Assembly (NCBI GenBank): GCA_965119715.1
Contig: OZ221969.1
Span: forward strand, 1,240,001-1,304,000
DNA from: JASBYZ01 sp029983705
GTDB lineage: Bacteria > Actinomycetota > Coriobacteriia > Coriobacteriales > JAEZZM01
Direction: 5' to 3'
Length of the DNA stretch: 64,000 bases
Part shown: in pieces, positions 1 to 7,744 of the stretch
Numbering within the stretch: position 1 is the first letter of the stretch
Layout of the letters: each line of letters opens with the position of its first letter
The notes under the pieces: generated by a model
The model's input: only the letters and a program-made list of their open reading frames with translations
Told to the model about the DNA's origin: nothing
Database searches by the model: none
Translations under genes and position numbers: made by a program

Positions 1-570
1 AATATCAATGCTTGGTGGGTATATTTGTTTATCATGTTTAAGCAAATATTTCATGCTGTGTTTAAAACAGGTAAAGTACAACTCATCTAAAGTGAGCTTT
101 TTGGATTTAGCGGCTATTTTATCTAGTGATTTAACACCCCGCGAAGGCTCAAGCATATCAGCACAATAGATAATCTTATCCAAGTCACTCATATCTTTAG
201 CTGCGGTAGTATGTTTAGAAATTGCAACAAATACACTTGTAGGAAGTTCTGGAAACTCCATTAAAGCAGAAAATGCTCCAGTCCATGCATGCAACAGTGG
301 ATAATATTCCTTGAGCTCACTTTCGCTAAAGTCTCCAAGCTTATACTCTTTTACTAGTTCAATAAGCTCTTCATTACTATGCTCTTTATCCCAATCATGT
401 AAGTATGCTGCTGCTATAGCGCTAAACTCATCAACCCCGTAGCGCTTTGCAAATTTTTGAGCGGTATCAACAACCCCTTTGACATGAAAAAACCGTCGAG
501 AGCTGAGTCTTTTCTCGACGGCACTATGAATATCAACTAAGTATTGTTTTTGGCTCTCATTTAGTGCCAT
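1..570 (-). CDS. yqeK: YqeK-type HD-domain hydrolase (partial, 3' end outside window)
   Basis: The minus frame is open from an ATG at 570 to the left edge (190 codons, no stop), so the C-terminus is missing. The translation begins MALNESQKQYL and shows an HD-superfamily layout: a His in FFHVKGV near residue 31, LHD near residue 58, HAWTGAF near 93, the helix AISKHTTA and IIYCADMLEP near 140. That order fits YqeK, which is known to hydrolyse Ap4A symmetrically to ADP. It follows nadD by 66 bp on the same strand, and nadD-yqeK (then rsfS) is the usual order in Gram-positive genomes. The family call rests on motifs and context; the activity is inferred. Confidence 0.85.
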   Translation of the reverse strand, partial: MALNESQKQYLVDIHSAVEKRLSSRRFFHVKGVVDTAQKFAKRYGVDEFSAIAAAYLHDWDKEHSNEELIELVKEYKLGDFSESELKEYYPLLHAWTGAFSALMEFPELPTSVFVAISKHTTAAKDMSDLDKIIYCADMLEPSRGVKSLDKIAAKSKKLTLDELYFTCFKHSMKYLLKHDKQIYPPSIDI

Positions 571-636
571 AAAACACCTTTCATAACGTTTCTTACTCAC
601 TTCTTACCCAAGTTACTTAAAATAAATCTCTAATAC

Positions 637-1248
637 TTAATGCTTTCGATAAAGCTTGTGTTTATGTATATAGCTAGCAACCTTAGCATCAGTGAGGTAT
701 CTAATCGAGTTACCTGCTCTTACTCTATCTCTCATATAAGAAGAAGAAATTGCAAGCGCAGGAATTTCTAAATAACAAATTTCAACAGTAAAATTTACCT
801 GTTTAAATTTCTTTTCAGCTTCATCAATATCATAGCCTGGACGTGTAGCTGCAATAAAGGAAGCATACTTGCCAATACCTTCAGCATTTTTCCAGGTCAA
901 TACATCAATAATTGCATCTGCACCGGTAATAAAAAAGAGCTTTGCATCCGGATAGATACCTTTAAGCTCTTTAAGCGTGTCATAGGTGTAGGTATCGCCC
1001 GGGCGATCAAGCTCCATTCTTGAAACACAAAAATGAGGATTTTGCTTTGTAGCAAGCTCAACCATATGAAAACGGTCTTCCTTATCACTTACGCCCCTAC
1101 CTTTTTTCATTACAGGCACGCCCGCTGGCATAAAGATAACCTTATCGAGCTTGAAAGCCTCTCTGGCGTGTTCTGCAGTTACTAAGTGGCCAAAGTGTAT
1201 CGGATCAAAAGTTCCACCCATAATACCTATACGCTGCGCTTTAGTCAT
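637..1248 (-). CDS. nadD: nicotinate-nucleotide adenylyltransferase
   Basis: This 203-residue protein makes deamido-NAD+ from nicotinate mononucleotide and ATP, the penultimate step of NAD synthesis. The nucleotidyltransferase signature GGTFDPIHFGH sits at residues 11-21, and the second ATP-binding motif ISSSYMR starts at 167. Length is normal for the family. The ATG overlaps the proA stop as TAATG, so translation is probably coupled. Downstream is yqeK. Confidence 0.95.
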   Translation of the reverse strand: MTKAQRIGIMGGTFDPIHFGHLVTAEHAREAFKLDKVIFMPAGVPVMKKGRGVSDKEDRFHMVELATKQNPHFCVSRMELDRPGDTYTYDTLKELKGIYPDAKLFFITGADAIIDVLTWKNAEGIGKYASFIAATRPGYDIDEAEKKFKQVNFTVEICYLEIPALAISSSYMRDRVRAGNSIRYLTDAKVASYIHKHKLYRKH

Positions 1249-2501
1249 TATCCTCTAATCTGTCCGCTGCCTTCACATATGTACTTCGTTGAAATCAGAG
1301 CTTCTGCTCCCATAGGTCCTCTCGCATGTAATTTTTGAGTTGAGATGCCAATCTCTGCACCAAGTCCAAAGATAGCTCCATCAGAAAATCTGGTAGATGC
1401 GTTGACATACACACAAGCAGCATCAACTTTATTTGTAAAGGTTTGAGCCATCTTATAGCTTTCAGTAACAATAGCCTCTGAATGATGAGAGCCATGAGCA
1501 TTAATATGGCTAACAGCCTCATCTACCCCATCAACTAAGGCAATTGATATCTTAAGTGCAAGATATTCAGTGTCAAAGTCTTCATCTGTAGCTAGCTTTA
1601 CGTGCTTATCGCCCGCAAGATCTAAGATTTCTTGAGTAGCTACAATTTCAACTTCGCGCTCTTTAAGGGTAGGAATAATAAGCGCTAAAAATTCTTTGGC
1701 AATAGCTCTATCTATCAGTAAGTTTTCAATAGCATTGCAGACACCCGTACGCTGAGTTTTTGCGTTTAGTACAATGTCTTGTGCCATCTCAAAGTTTGCG
1801 CTTTTCTCAACATATACGTGATTGTTGCCCGTACCAGTCTCAATCACCGGCACTTTTGCATGCTCAATAACCGTTTGAATTAGCTTTGCTCCACCTCGAG
1901 GAATAAGCAGGTCCACAAGGCCAGAAAGTCCCATGAGCTCTACTGATTCTTGCCTGTCTGTGGACTCAATTGACTGGACACACTCACGAGGAAGACCAGA
2001 GGCAGCTAGCGCGTCTTGAAGTACCTTAGTCATTACTAGGTTAGAGTTCTTAGCAGTAGAGCCCCCTCGCAAAACTATGGTATTAGCTGTTTTAATTGCA
2101 AGTGCTGCTGCATCTGCAGTTACGTTTGGACGTGCCTCATAAATCATGGCAAGCACTCCCATAGGCACGCTTACCTTCTTAATATGAATACCGTTTGCAA
2201 GCGTAGAACCTGAGAGTACCTGACCTATTAAATCTCTTTGACGGGCAATATCTCTCATATTGCTTGCAATCTCTTGAAGGCGACTTTCATCAAGGGCAAG
2301 ACGGTCTATCAAGCTCTCTTTAAGCCCTTCTGATTTTGCAGCCTCAATATCTAAGTTATTTGCTTGTAGAATTTCATCTGAGTGCTCAAGCAAGGCATCT
2401 GCCATTGAATTTATTGCAGCAGCGCGCTCGGTACTTGAAAATTCTTGCAAAAGAACTGAGGCAGCCTTAGCACCTTGAGCTTTAGCTAATGCTTCTGACA
2501 C
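1248..2501 (-). CDS. proA: gamma-glutamyl phosphate reductase
   Basis: This enzyme reduces L-glutamyl 5-phosphate to glutamate 5-semialdehyde with NADPH, the second step of proline synthesis. The 417-residue protein has the aldehyde dehydrogenase-type fold. The catalytic Cys is C255 in QRTGVCNAIEN, and the cofactor-site segment MIYEARPNVT is near residue 120. It lies 15 bp downstream of proB, the enzyme for the preceding step, and its stop overlaps the nadD start. The ProB and ProA products normally work as a pair because the acyl phosphate is labile. Confidence 0.96.
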   Translation of the reverse strand: MSEALAKAQGAKAASVLLQEFSSTERAAAINSMADALLEHSDEILQANNLDIEAAKSEGLKESLIDRLALDESRLQEIASNMRDIARQRDLIGQVLSGSTLANGIHIKKVSVPMGVLAMIYEARPNVTADAAALAIKTANTIVLRGGSTAKNSNLVMTKVLQDALAASGLPRECVQSIESTDRQESVELMGLSGLVDLLIPRGGAKLIQTVIEHAKVPVIETGTGNNHVYVEKSANFEMAQDIVLNAKTQRTGVCNAIENLLIDRAIAKEFLALIIPTLKEREVEIVATQEILDLAGDKHVKLATDEDFDTEYLALKISIALVDGVDEAVSHINAHGSHHSEAIVTESYKMAQTFTNKVDAACVYVNASTRFSDGAIFGLGAEIGISTQKLHARGPMGAEALISTKYICEGSGQIRG

Positions 2502-2516
2502 AAAGATACACCCTTT

Positions 2517-3632
2517 CTAATACACTACGAGTTCATCACGATGTATAAATGGCTGGTGTGCAAGTTTTGGATATACTCGTGAAATCATATCCATATTCAT
2601 GCCCTTAACCACCGAAAGTTCTTCAGAGCTGTAGCGAGAAAGTCCTCGTGCTACAAGTTCATCGTGCTCGTTTAAAATCATGAGGGCATCTCCCGCACTA
2701 AAGGTCCCAATAAAATCTTTAACACCCACAGCAAGAAGGGATGAACCCTTTTGTCTGAGTGCGCGCTCTGCCCCCTCATCAATATAAACTCGCCCTGACA
2801 TCTTGTTTGCAACAGAAATCCAAAGCTTTCTTGAATTTACGAGATGGTCAGAGTGAGCTACAAAGCGAGAGCCCACTTGCTTACCATTTACGATATCAAC
2901 AAGTACCTCTGGGTCTTTACCCTCACAAATTATCGTGTCTATACCCGCCTGCATCACAAGACCAGCGGCCTTAAGTTTTGATGCCATACCACCAGTACCT
3001 ACACCACTAATGGATTCTCCTGCCATTTCAAAAATCTCAGGAGTTATCTCATCAATAGTGTCTAGACGCTTAGCATCAGGATTGGTGTGAGGGTTTGCAG
3101 TGTAAAGCCCGTCCACATCACTAAAGATAACTACGAGGTCAGCCTCGCAAATTGCTGCAGTAATGGCAGCTAGTGCGTCATTATCGCCAAACTTAATTTC
3201 ATTTACAGCTACCGTATCATTTTCATTAACCACCGCAAGCGCACCAAGCTCTAAAAGGCGGGCAAAGGTATTTTTTGCATGCAAATACGCGATACGTGAG
3301 CTAGTGTCATTTAAGGTTAAGAGCACCTGCCCAACTGGAATCTTATAAGGCCTAAAGTGCTGAGCATAACTATCTATTAAGGCAGCCTGGCCCACTGCAG
3401 CACAGGCCTGCAAACTTGGAATATCTTTTGGTCGAGTCTTATAGCCTAAAAGCCTAAAACCACAGGCAATTGCACCAGAAGATACCAGCACAACCTCAAC
3501 ACCGGCCTCTTTTACCTGAGCTATCACCTTTGACAAACGGGTGATGTAGTCGTTATCTACACCACCCGCATCAGTGCTTACTAAAGAAGAGCCACATTTT
3601 ATTACTATGCGCTTAGCTTTTTTATTCCCCAT
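2517..3632 (-). CDS. proB: glutamate 5-kinase
   Basis: This kinase phosphorylates glutamate to start proline synthesis. The N-terminus RIVIKCGSSLVS and the VNENDTVAVNEIKFGDND segment belong to the amino-acid kinase domain; the last ~100 residues (from about KLWISVANKMSGRVYID) are the PUA domain of full-length ProB. The frame is open to an ATG at 3656, but three consecutive ATGs at 3638, 3635 and 3632 follow a GGGAAGG Shine-Dalgarno. The third gives normal spacing and a typical N-terminus, so I use 3632. The start region overlaps the end of the small gene upstream. Confidence 0.93.
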   Translation of the reverse strand: MGNKKAKRIVIKCGSSLVSTDAGGVDNDYITRLSKVIAQVKEAGVEVVLVSSGAIACGFRLLGYKTRPKDIPSLQACAAVGQAALIDSYAQHFRPYKIPVGQVLLTLNDTSSRIAYLHAKNTFARLLELGALAVVNENDTVAVNEIKFGDNDALAAITAAICEADLVVIFSDVDGLYTANPHTNPDAKRLDTIDEITPEIFEMAGESISGVGTGGMASKLKAAGLVMQAGIDTIICEGKDPEVLVDIVNGKQVGSRFVAHSDHLVNSRKLWISVANKMSGRVYIDEGAERALRQKGSSLLAVGVKDFIGTFSAGDALMILNEHDELVARGLSRYSSEELSVVKGMNMDMISRVYPKLAHQPFIHRDELVVY

Positions 3633-3825
3633 CATCATAGCCTTCCCAGGGGTCATCTACCTCTTTGTCGTGAGGTCTAAATTCATCTGGATACTCAACA
3701 TCTTCTAGGTTTTTAGGAAAATATTCCTTAAGGCTATACGGCTCTTGATGCTGAGTGCTTAAGGCTGACTTTTCAAGAAGCGCTTTTTTCTTATTAGAAA
3801 TTGGTAACTTACACTTCATCTTCAT
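3622..3825 (-). CDS. small hypothetical protein between obgE and proB
   Basis: This 67-residue product is not a family I recognise. It starts with a basic stretch (MKMKCKLPISNKKKALLEK) and ends in a very acidic tail rich in Asp, Glu, Tyr and Pro (EVDDPWEGYDDGE). There is no signal peptide or membrane segment. Its ATG at 3825 lies 17 bp inside the 3' end of obgE, with a second in-frame ATG at 3819, and its 3' end overlaps the proB start. This tight overlap on both sides suggests a translated, coupled gene. Chance cannot be excluded because overlapping reading frames can look like this. Confidence 0.6.
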   Translation of the reverse strand: MKMKCKLPISNKKKALLEKSALSTQHQEPYSLKEYFPKNLEDVEYPDEFRPHDKEVDDPWEGYDDGE

Positions 3826-5182
3826 GTTCTATAAGCTCCATTATTTCCTCATCATCCAAATCCTCAAACGGATCTGAACCACCTTGGTGTTCAAAGACCA
3901 TCTCTAAGATTCTAATCTCATCTCCATTGCGCGCACCGGCCTTAACAAGGGCCTCATCCAGTCCAGCACGCTTAAAGCGGTGCTGGAGATAGCCCACAGC
4001 TTCCTCGTTTTCCCAGTCAGTCTGTACGACCATGCGCTCAATTGCCTTACCTTCAACGCGCCAAACACCACCGCCAAGATTGGTTATAGTAAAGGCCTTA
4101 TCGCGAGCTTGACGCTTAACTTCCCAAACCTGGTCAAAGTCATGAGTTTCTTCAACAGCGTTTTGTTCACGAATGTCTTTGATGTTAGCACCAAGCTCCA
4201 TCATAAAGGACTGCATTCCCTCACCACTTACTGCTGATACTGCAAAGTATGGGAGACCTTCCTTTTGAGCAAGCTCTTTTACACGCGTATTATTTTCTTG
4301 AGAAATCTCTAAATCTGCCTTGTTGCCAACAATAATAGTTGGTCGCTCAAGAAGTTCAGGAGCATATTGCCCCAGCTCATTTTTAATCACATGATAGTCT
4401 TCAACAGGATCTCTACCTTCAAATGAGCCGCTCAAGTCAAGGACATGCAAAATCATAGCCGTACGCTCAACATGGCGCAAAAACTCATGTCCTAGGCCCT
4501 TGCCCTCACTTGCGCCCTCAATAAGACCTGGGATATCTGCAACGACGTATTGGTACTCTCCCACCTTTACCATACCTAAATTTGGTTCAAGGGTAGTAAA
4601 AGGATAATCTGCAATCTTAGGACGTGCCTTAGACATATGCGCAATCAAAGAAGACTTACCTACAGAAGGCATGCCCACTAAAGCTGCATCTGCCATGAGC
4701 TTTACTTCAAGCTCAATCCAGTGCTCAAGTGCTGGCTCTCCAAGTTCTGCAAAAGCTGGGGCTCTTCTGGTTGGGGTTACAAAGTGGATGTTTCCCTTAC
4801 CACCAACTCCACCCTGAGCTACCATAACTCTCTCGCCAGGATGTGTAAGGTCAGCTATCATCTCTTCGCGCTCCATGTCATCTTCATTGATGGAGTAGAT
4901 AACCGTACCTACAGGTACCTTCAATATAAGGTCCTCACCGCGTGCCCCGTGTAGCTTTGAGCCCTTACCGTGAGTGCCTCTTTCAGCTCTAAAGTGGTGC
5001 TTAAAACGATATTCAATTAAAGACGATACATTTTGGTCAGCCTGGATGTAAATGTTTCCACCGTGCCCTCCGTCTCCGCCATCAGGACCACCCTTTGGCA
5101 CGTGAGCTTCACGTCTAAATGACATACAACCCGCACCACCATTGCCGCCTTTAACATTGATGCGAACCTGATCTATAAACAA
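3809..5182 (-). CDS. obgE: GTPase Obg/CgtA
   Basis: This essential GTPase is involved in 50S ribosome maturation and stress control. The 457-residue protein shows the three Obg parts in order: a Gly-rich OBG domain (residues 1-160, many GG pairs), a G domain with P-loop GMPSVGKS at 170-177, the DIPGLIEGASEGKGLG switch region and NKAD, and a C-terminal OCT domain. The start is TTG at 5182, preceded by AGGTGG at good spacing. A hairpin terminator lies just upstream, between rpmA and this gene, so some transcription may be attenuated there or start locally. Confidence 0.96.
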   Translation of the reverse strand: MFIDQVRINVKGGNGGAGCMSFRREAHVPKGGPDGGDGGHGGNIYIQADQNVSSLIEYRFKHHFRAERGTHGKGSKLHGARGEDLILKVPVGTVIYSINEDDMEREEMIADLTHPGERVMVAQGGVGGKGNIHFVTPTRRAPAFAELGEPALEHWIELEVKLMADAALVGMPSVGKSSLIAHMSKARPKIADYPFTTLEPNLGMVKVGEYQYVVADIPGLIEGASEGKGLGHEFLRHVERTAMILHVLDLSGSFEGRDPVEDYHVIKNELGQYAPELLERPTIIVGNKADLEISQENNTRVKELAQKEGLPYFAVSAVSGEGMQSFMMELGANIKDIREQNAVEETHDFDQVWEVKRQARDKAFTITNLGGGVWRVEGKAIERMVVQTDWENEEAVGYLQHRFKRAGLDEALVKAGARNGDEIRILEMVFEHQGGSDPFEDLDDEEIMELIEHEDEV

Positions 5183-5203
5183 ACTTTAATCCACCACCTA
5201 ATA

Positions 5204-5239
5204 ATAAGAAATCCCTGCTAAGTATAACTTAACAGGGAT
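5204..5239 (-). terminator. intrinsic terminator or attenuator between rpmA and obgE
   Basis: On the minus strand there is a 12-bp stem (ATCCCTGTTAAG paired with CTTAGCAGGGAT, one G-U pair) with loop TTATA at 5211-5239, followed by the T-rich run TTCTTATTATTA. It lies 45 bp after the L27 stop and 29 bp before the obgE start. It probably lowers read-through from the strong ribosomal-protein promoter into obgE. Confidence 0.75.
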
Positions 5240-5283
5240 CAACTTTAGCTTATATATTGGCCAAACGTATAAGGTTTATTGTT

Positions 5284-5538
5284 TTAAGCCTCTTGAGGGA
5301 GAACGTGTACCTTACGCTTTTGTCCACGAGTATACTCTACAGTACCATCTACAAGTGCAAAAAGGGTATCATCAGAACCGCGACCTACATTTTCACCTGG
5401 GTGAATGTGGGTACCACGTTGACGAACGAGGATAGTACCAGTGCTTACCTCTTGACCAGCAAAACGCTTGCATCCAAGACGTTTTGCATGTGAGTCACGA
5501 CCATTTCTTGTTGATCCAAGACCTTTTTTATGTGCCAT
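5284..5538 (-). CDS. rpmA: 50S ribosomal protein L27
   Basis: This 84-residue protein is the L27 component of the large subunit near the peptidyl-transferase centre. MAHKKGLGSTRNGRDSHAKR and the RQRGTHIHPGENVGRG segment are diagnostic. It starts directly at MAHKKG, with no extra N-terminal pro-sequence of the kind cleaved in some Firmicutes. It follows rplU on the same strand. Confidence 0.98.
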   Translation of the reverse strand: MAHKKGLGSTRNGRDSHAKRLGCKRFAGQEVSTGTILVRQRGTHIHPGENVGRGSDDTLFALVDGTVEYTRGQKRKVHVLPQEA

Positions 5539-5572
5539 GAAAAACCTACCTTAACTTCTTTTAAGCAAACAA

Positions 5573-5884
5573 TTATTTTGCTGCGATATCTGTAATCTTA
5601 ACCTTGGTGAGATTTTGTCTATGTCCTTTAAGACGCTTGTAACCTTTACGTCTCTTAAACTTAAAGACTAAAACCTTTTTATCTTTAAATTGCTCAACAA
5701 CTTCTGCGCTTACCTTAGCTTTTGCAAGTTTGTCAGCATCAGTGATGATATTTTTACCATCGTTTAAAAAGAGAACCTCAAAGTTAACGGTGTCACCTTG
5801 TTCAGCATCTAGCTTCTCAACATTGATAACGTCACCTTGAGAAACCTTATACTGCTTGCCACCAGTTTTAACGATTGCATACAT
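5573..5884 (-). CDS. rplU: 50S ribosomal protein L21
   Basis: L21 of the large ribosomal subunit, 103 residues from MYAIVKTGGKQYKV to KITDIAAK, with the conserved FKFKRRKGYKRLKGHRQ segment near the C-terminus. The frame is open a further 19 codons to 5941, but that stretch overlaps the promoter and does not match L21. The ATG at 5884 has an AAGGG Shine-Dalgarno, so I use it. It is first in the rplU-rpmA unit. Confidence 0.97.
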   Translation of the reverse strand: MYAIVKTGGKQYKVSQGDVINVEKLDAEQGDTVNFEVLFLNDGKNIITDADKLAKAKVSAEVVEQFKDKKVLVFKFKRRKGYKRLKGHRQNLTKVKITDIAAK

Positions 5885-5928
5885 GTTTATTAGTAACCCT
5901 TCAATTAATCTCAAAAGTGCAAGTGGTA

Positions 5929-5957
5929 ATATTAGCACCACTATACAGACAGGTCAA
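5929..5957 (-). promoter_or_regulatory. sigma-A-type promoter for rplU-rpmA
   Basis: On the minus strand, TTGACC (5952-5957) and TAATAT (5929-5934) are separated by exactly 17 bp, close to the TTGACA/TATAAT consensus. They lie 45-73 bp upstream of the rplU ATG. This gives the ribosomal protein genes their own promoter within the long co-directional block. Confidence 0.7.
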
Positions 5958-6033
5958 TTGAAAAGCTCTCTTAAAAAGGGAAAAGTTTAAGATGCCTTCT
6001 CTATTAACTTGTTTTTACACTGTTTTATGGTGT

Positions 6034-6960
6034 CTAATGTCCACGCGAAAAAATCGCTACCGATAATCTTAACTCATAGTTAACATATATAGGACTCTTT
6101 GTGCCAAGCTTCAAAGAAATTTCATGACATAACTCTTTGATGAGATCTTCTTTTAAGTTACCCGCAAAATCGAGCACAAATAAGCCTCGTAAATTATTGT
6201 CTAAGATAAATTTGCAGAGGTATTCAACTGCCTCAGTATTAACTACACGCACCAGGTCATCAGGAGTTGAGGCATGTGCAATACCTGAGTTTACGTCTAT
6301 GGTGTAGCATGCTTCGGTTTTCTCTATTACATAGTGCCCGCCACTTGGTAACTCTTGCTTACCAAGTTCTACATCTGCATCCTCTTTTGCTGGCGCCTCT
6401 GTCTCAATATGCTCAAGTAAAACAGGCTCATGAACCTCACGACCTCGTTCAATTAAGTCTTTAGCACGCAAGAATAAGGAATCTAAAAACTCTGCCGCCT
6501 TAGTAGGCTCGCAGTATGCTCCACGTGTACGAACCACTAACTCAACTGGACCATTAGCATAGTCATTAAAGTCGTCTGATCTCTCATGTACGTAGTCATC
6601 TAAAAAGTTTGTAAGTTTAGCGAGCAAATCTTTATCAAGCTCATTTGGAAATATATAGGCCACGTGGGTTTGAAGCTTTTGACCCAAAATCTTCTCGCCC
6701 CTAAAGCGTACGGCAACATGGTGGTTTTCTACATTGATTACCGGACTAGCTTTTGCCTGTTTAGCCTGCGAACTTGTTTCGGACTTAAGCTGAAGCATAA
6801 TCATTTTTTCCGTTGCATAATCTTGACGATTTAAACGCTTAATTCTGTTAAGAGGGACAAAAACCTTCTCACCATCAGGCCCCATGGCAAAGCAGGCTTT
6901 TAAATCTTTTCTGAGCGATAAAACACGCGCAGTAAAGATATCACCAACTTGTAAACTCAT
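6034..6960 (-). CDS. short ribonuclease E/G family protein
   Basis: This 308-residue protein resembles the catalytic part of RNase E/G, which cleaves single-stranded RNA in mRNA decay and rRNA processing. It opens with an S1-like segment (VGDIFTARVLSLRKDLKACFA). It also has LPSGGHYVIEKTEACYTIDVNSG and LRGLFVLDFAG, whose Asp residues match the two metal-binding Asp of the DNase I-like site. It is far shorter than usual (RNase G is about 490 residues): the Zn-link and downstream region are absent and it ends soon after the second Asp. It sits directly upstream of rplU, a known place for this family. Activity is uncertain. Confidence 0.75.
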   Translation of the reverse strand: MSLQVGDIFTARVLSLRKDLKACFAMGPDGEKVFVPLNRIKRLNRQDYATEKMIMLQLKSETSSQAKQAKASPVINVENHHVAVRFRGEKILGQKLQTHVAYIFPNELDKDLLAKLTNFLDDYVHERSDDFNDYANGPVELVVRTRGAYCEPTKAAEFLDSLFLRAKDLIERGREVHEPVLLEHIETEAPAKEDADVELGKQELPSGGHYVIEKTEACYTIDVNSGIAHASTPDDLVRVVNTEAVEYLCKFILDNNLRGLFVLDFAGNLKEDLIKELCHEISLKLGTKSPIYVNYELRLSVAIFSRGH

Positions 6961-6961
6961 A

Positions 6962-7744
6962 TTAAATTCCCCGTTTTAGCTCTCCAGTTACCTCTTCGAT
7001 GTATTGAGCAGTGCGTTTGATTAAAACTGATTCAAAGACCCTAAATCTGTCAAAGCGCAGGTCTAGTCCCAAGTCCTTAAATTTTATTGCTCTAGTACAT
7101 AATGCTACATCTGGGGCAGCAATTTCAATCTCTCGCGCTAAAGCATCAATAAGAATATCTGGTCTAAGCGATCCGGAGTCAAGCGCCCGTGTTATTAAAT
7201 TGAGCTGATATTTGTCAGTATCTATAGTCGTTAACTGAGGTTTCTTATATAATCTTGTTTGTAATTCGAGCTTTTTTATTTTTCCTTTTTTATCGAACTC
7301 AATATAATTTCTATTGAGTATCTCATCAAGTGCTAGCTGAATATGCTCTGGTGAGAGCTGCGGTGAACTAAGGCTTATTTCATATTCACTTATCGTTAAT
7401 GCCTTTGTGAGTGAGTCACTTTTAGGATCAATATATTTAGCATCTAAAGGATAGAGATTTTCTGGTGAGTTATCCTGCAAACGCTTAAGTGCCTCTTTGG
7501 TATCTACAAAGTCAGTGAGGTTTACATCAAAGTATTCATCTAAAGACTCTGCTCCAAGGGGCAGCGCTGCAGAATAGGCAATCTTCATATGTGGAGAAAA
7601 CCCTTGAGTGAGCGCAAAGGGCAGTTCTGCTCGCCTAATAGATCTCTCAATTGCACGAAGCACCTCTAAGTGCGAGAGGTAGCGCAAACGTGAGATTTTT
7701 TGATAACGTACGCGCAGCTTAAAGCCTATTTGATTATTCAACAA
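6962..7744 (-). CDS. TIGR03936-type radical-SAM-associated protein (DUF2344)
   Basis: This 260-residue protein matches the DUF2344 family: FKLRVRYQKISRLRYLSHL, RAIERSIRRAELPFALTQGF and AYSAALPLGAES near the N-terminus. The function is not established. It is nearly always next to, or fused with, the B12-type radical SAM protein encoded just upstream. The frame is open to 7813, but the best start is a TTG at 7744: AGGTG lies 6 nt upstream and the start overlaps the upstream stop at 7734 by 11 bp. The next gene follows by 1 bp. Confidence 0.85.
   Translation of the reverse strand: MLNNQIGFKLRVRYQKISRLRYLSHLEVLRAIERSIRRAELPFALTQGFSPHMKIAYSAALPLGAESLDEYFDVNLTDFVDTKEALKRLQDNSPENLYPLDAKYIDPKSDSLTKALTISEYEISLSSPQLSPEHIQLALDEILNRNYIEFDKKGKIKKLELQTRLYKKPQLTTIDTDKYQLNLITRALDSGSLRPDILIDALAREIEIAAPDVALCTRAIKFKDLGLDLRFDRFRVFESVLIKRTAQYIEEVTGELKRGI

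Noticed and set aside
67..110. An alternative small gene upstream of nadD at the left edge
   Set aside because: The sequence is fully accounted for by the YqeK reading frame on the minus strand.
5885..5941. N-terminal extension of L21
   Set aside because: These codons overlap a good promoter and do not match L21; the ATG at 5884 has its own ribosome site.
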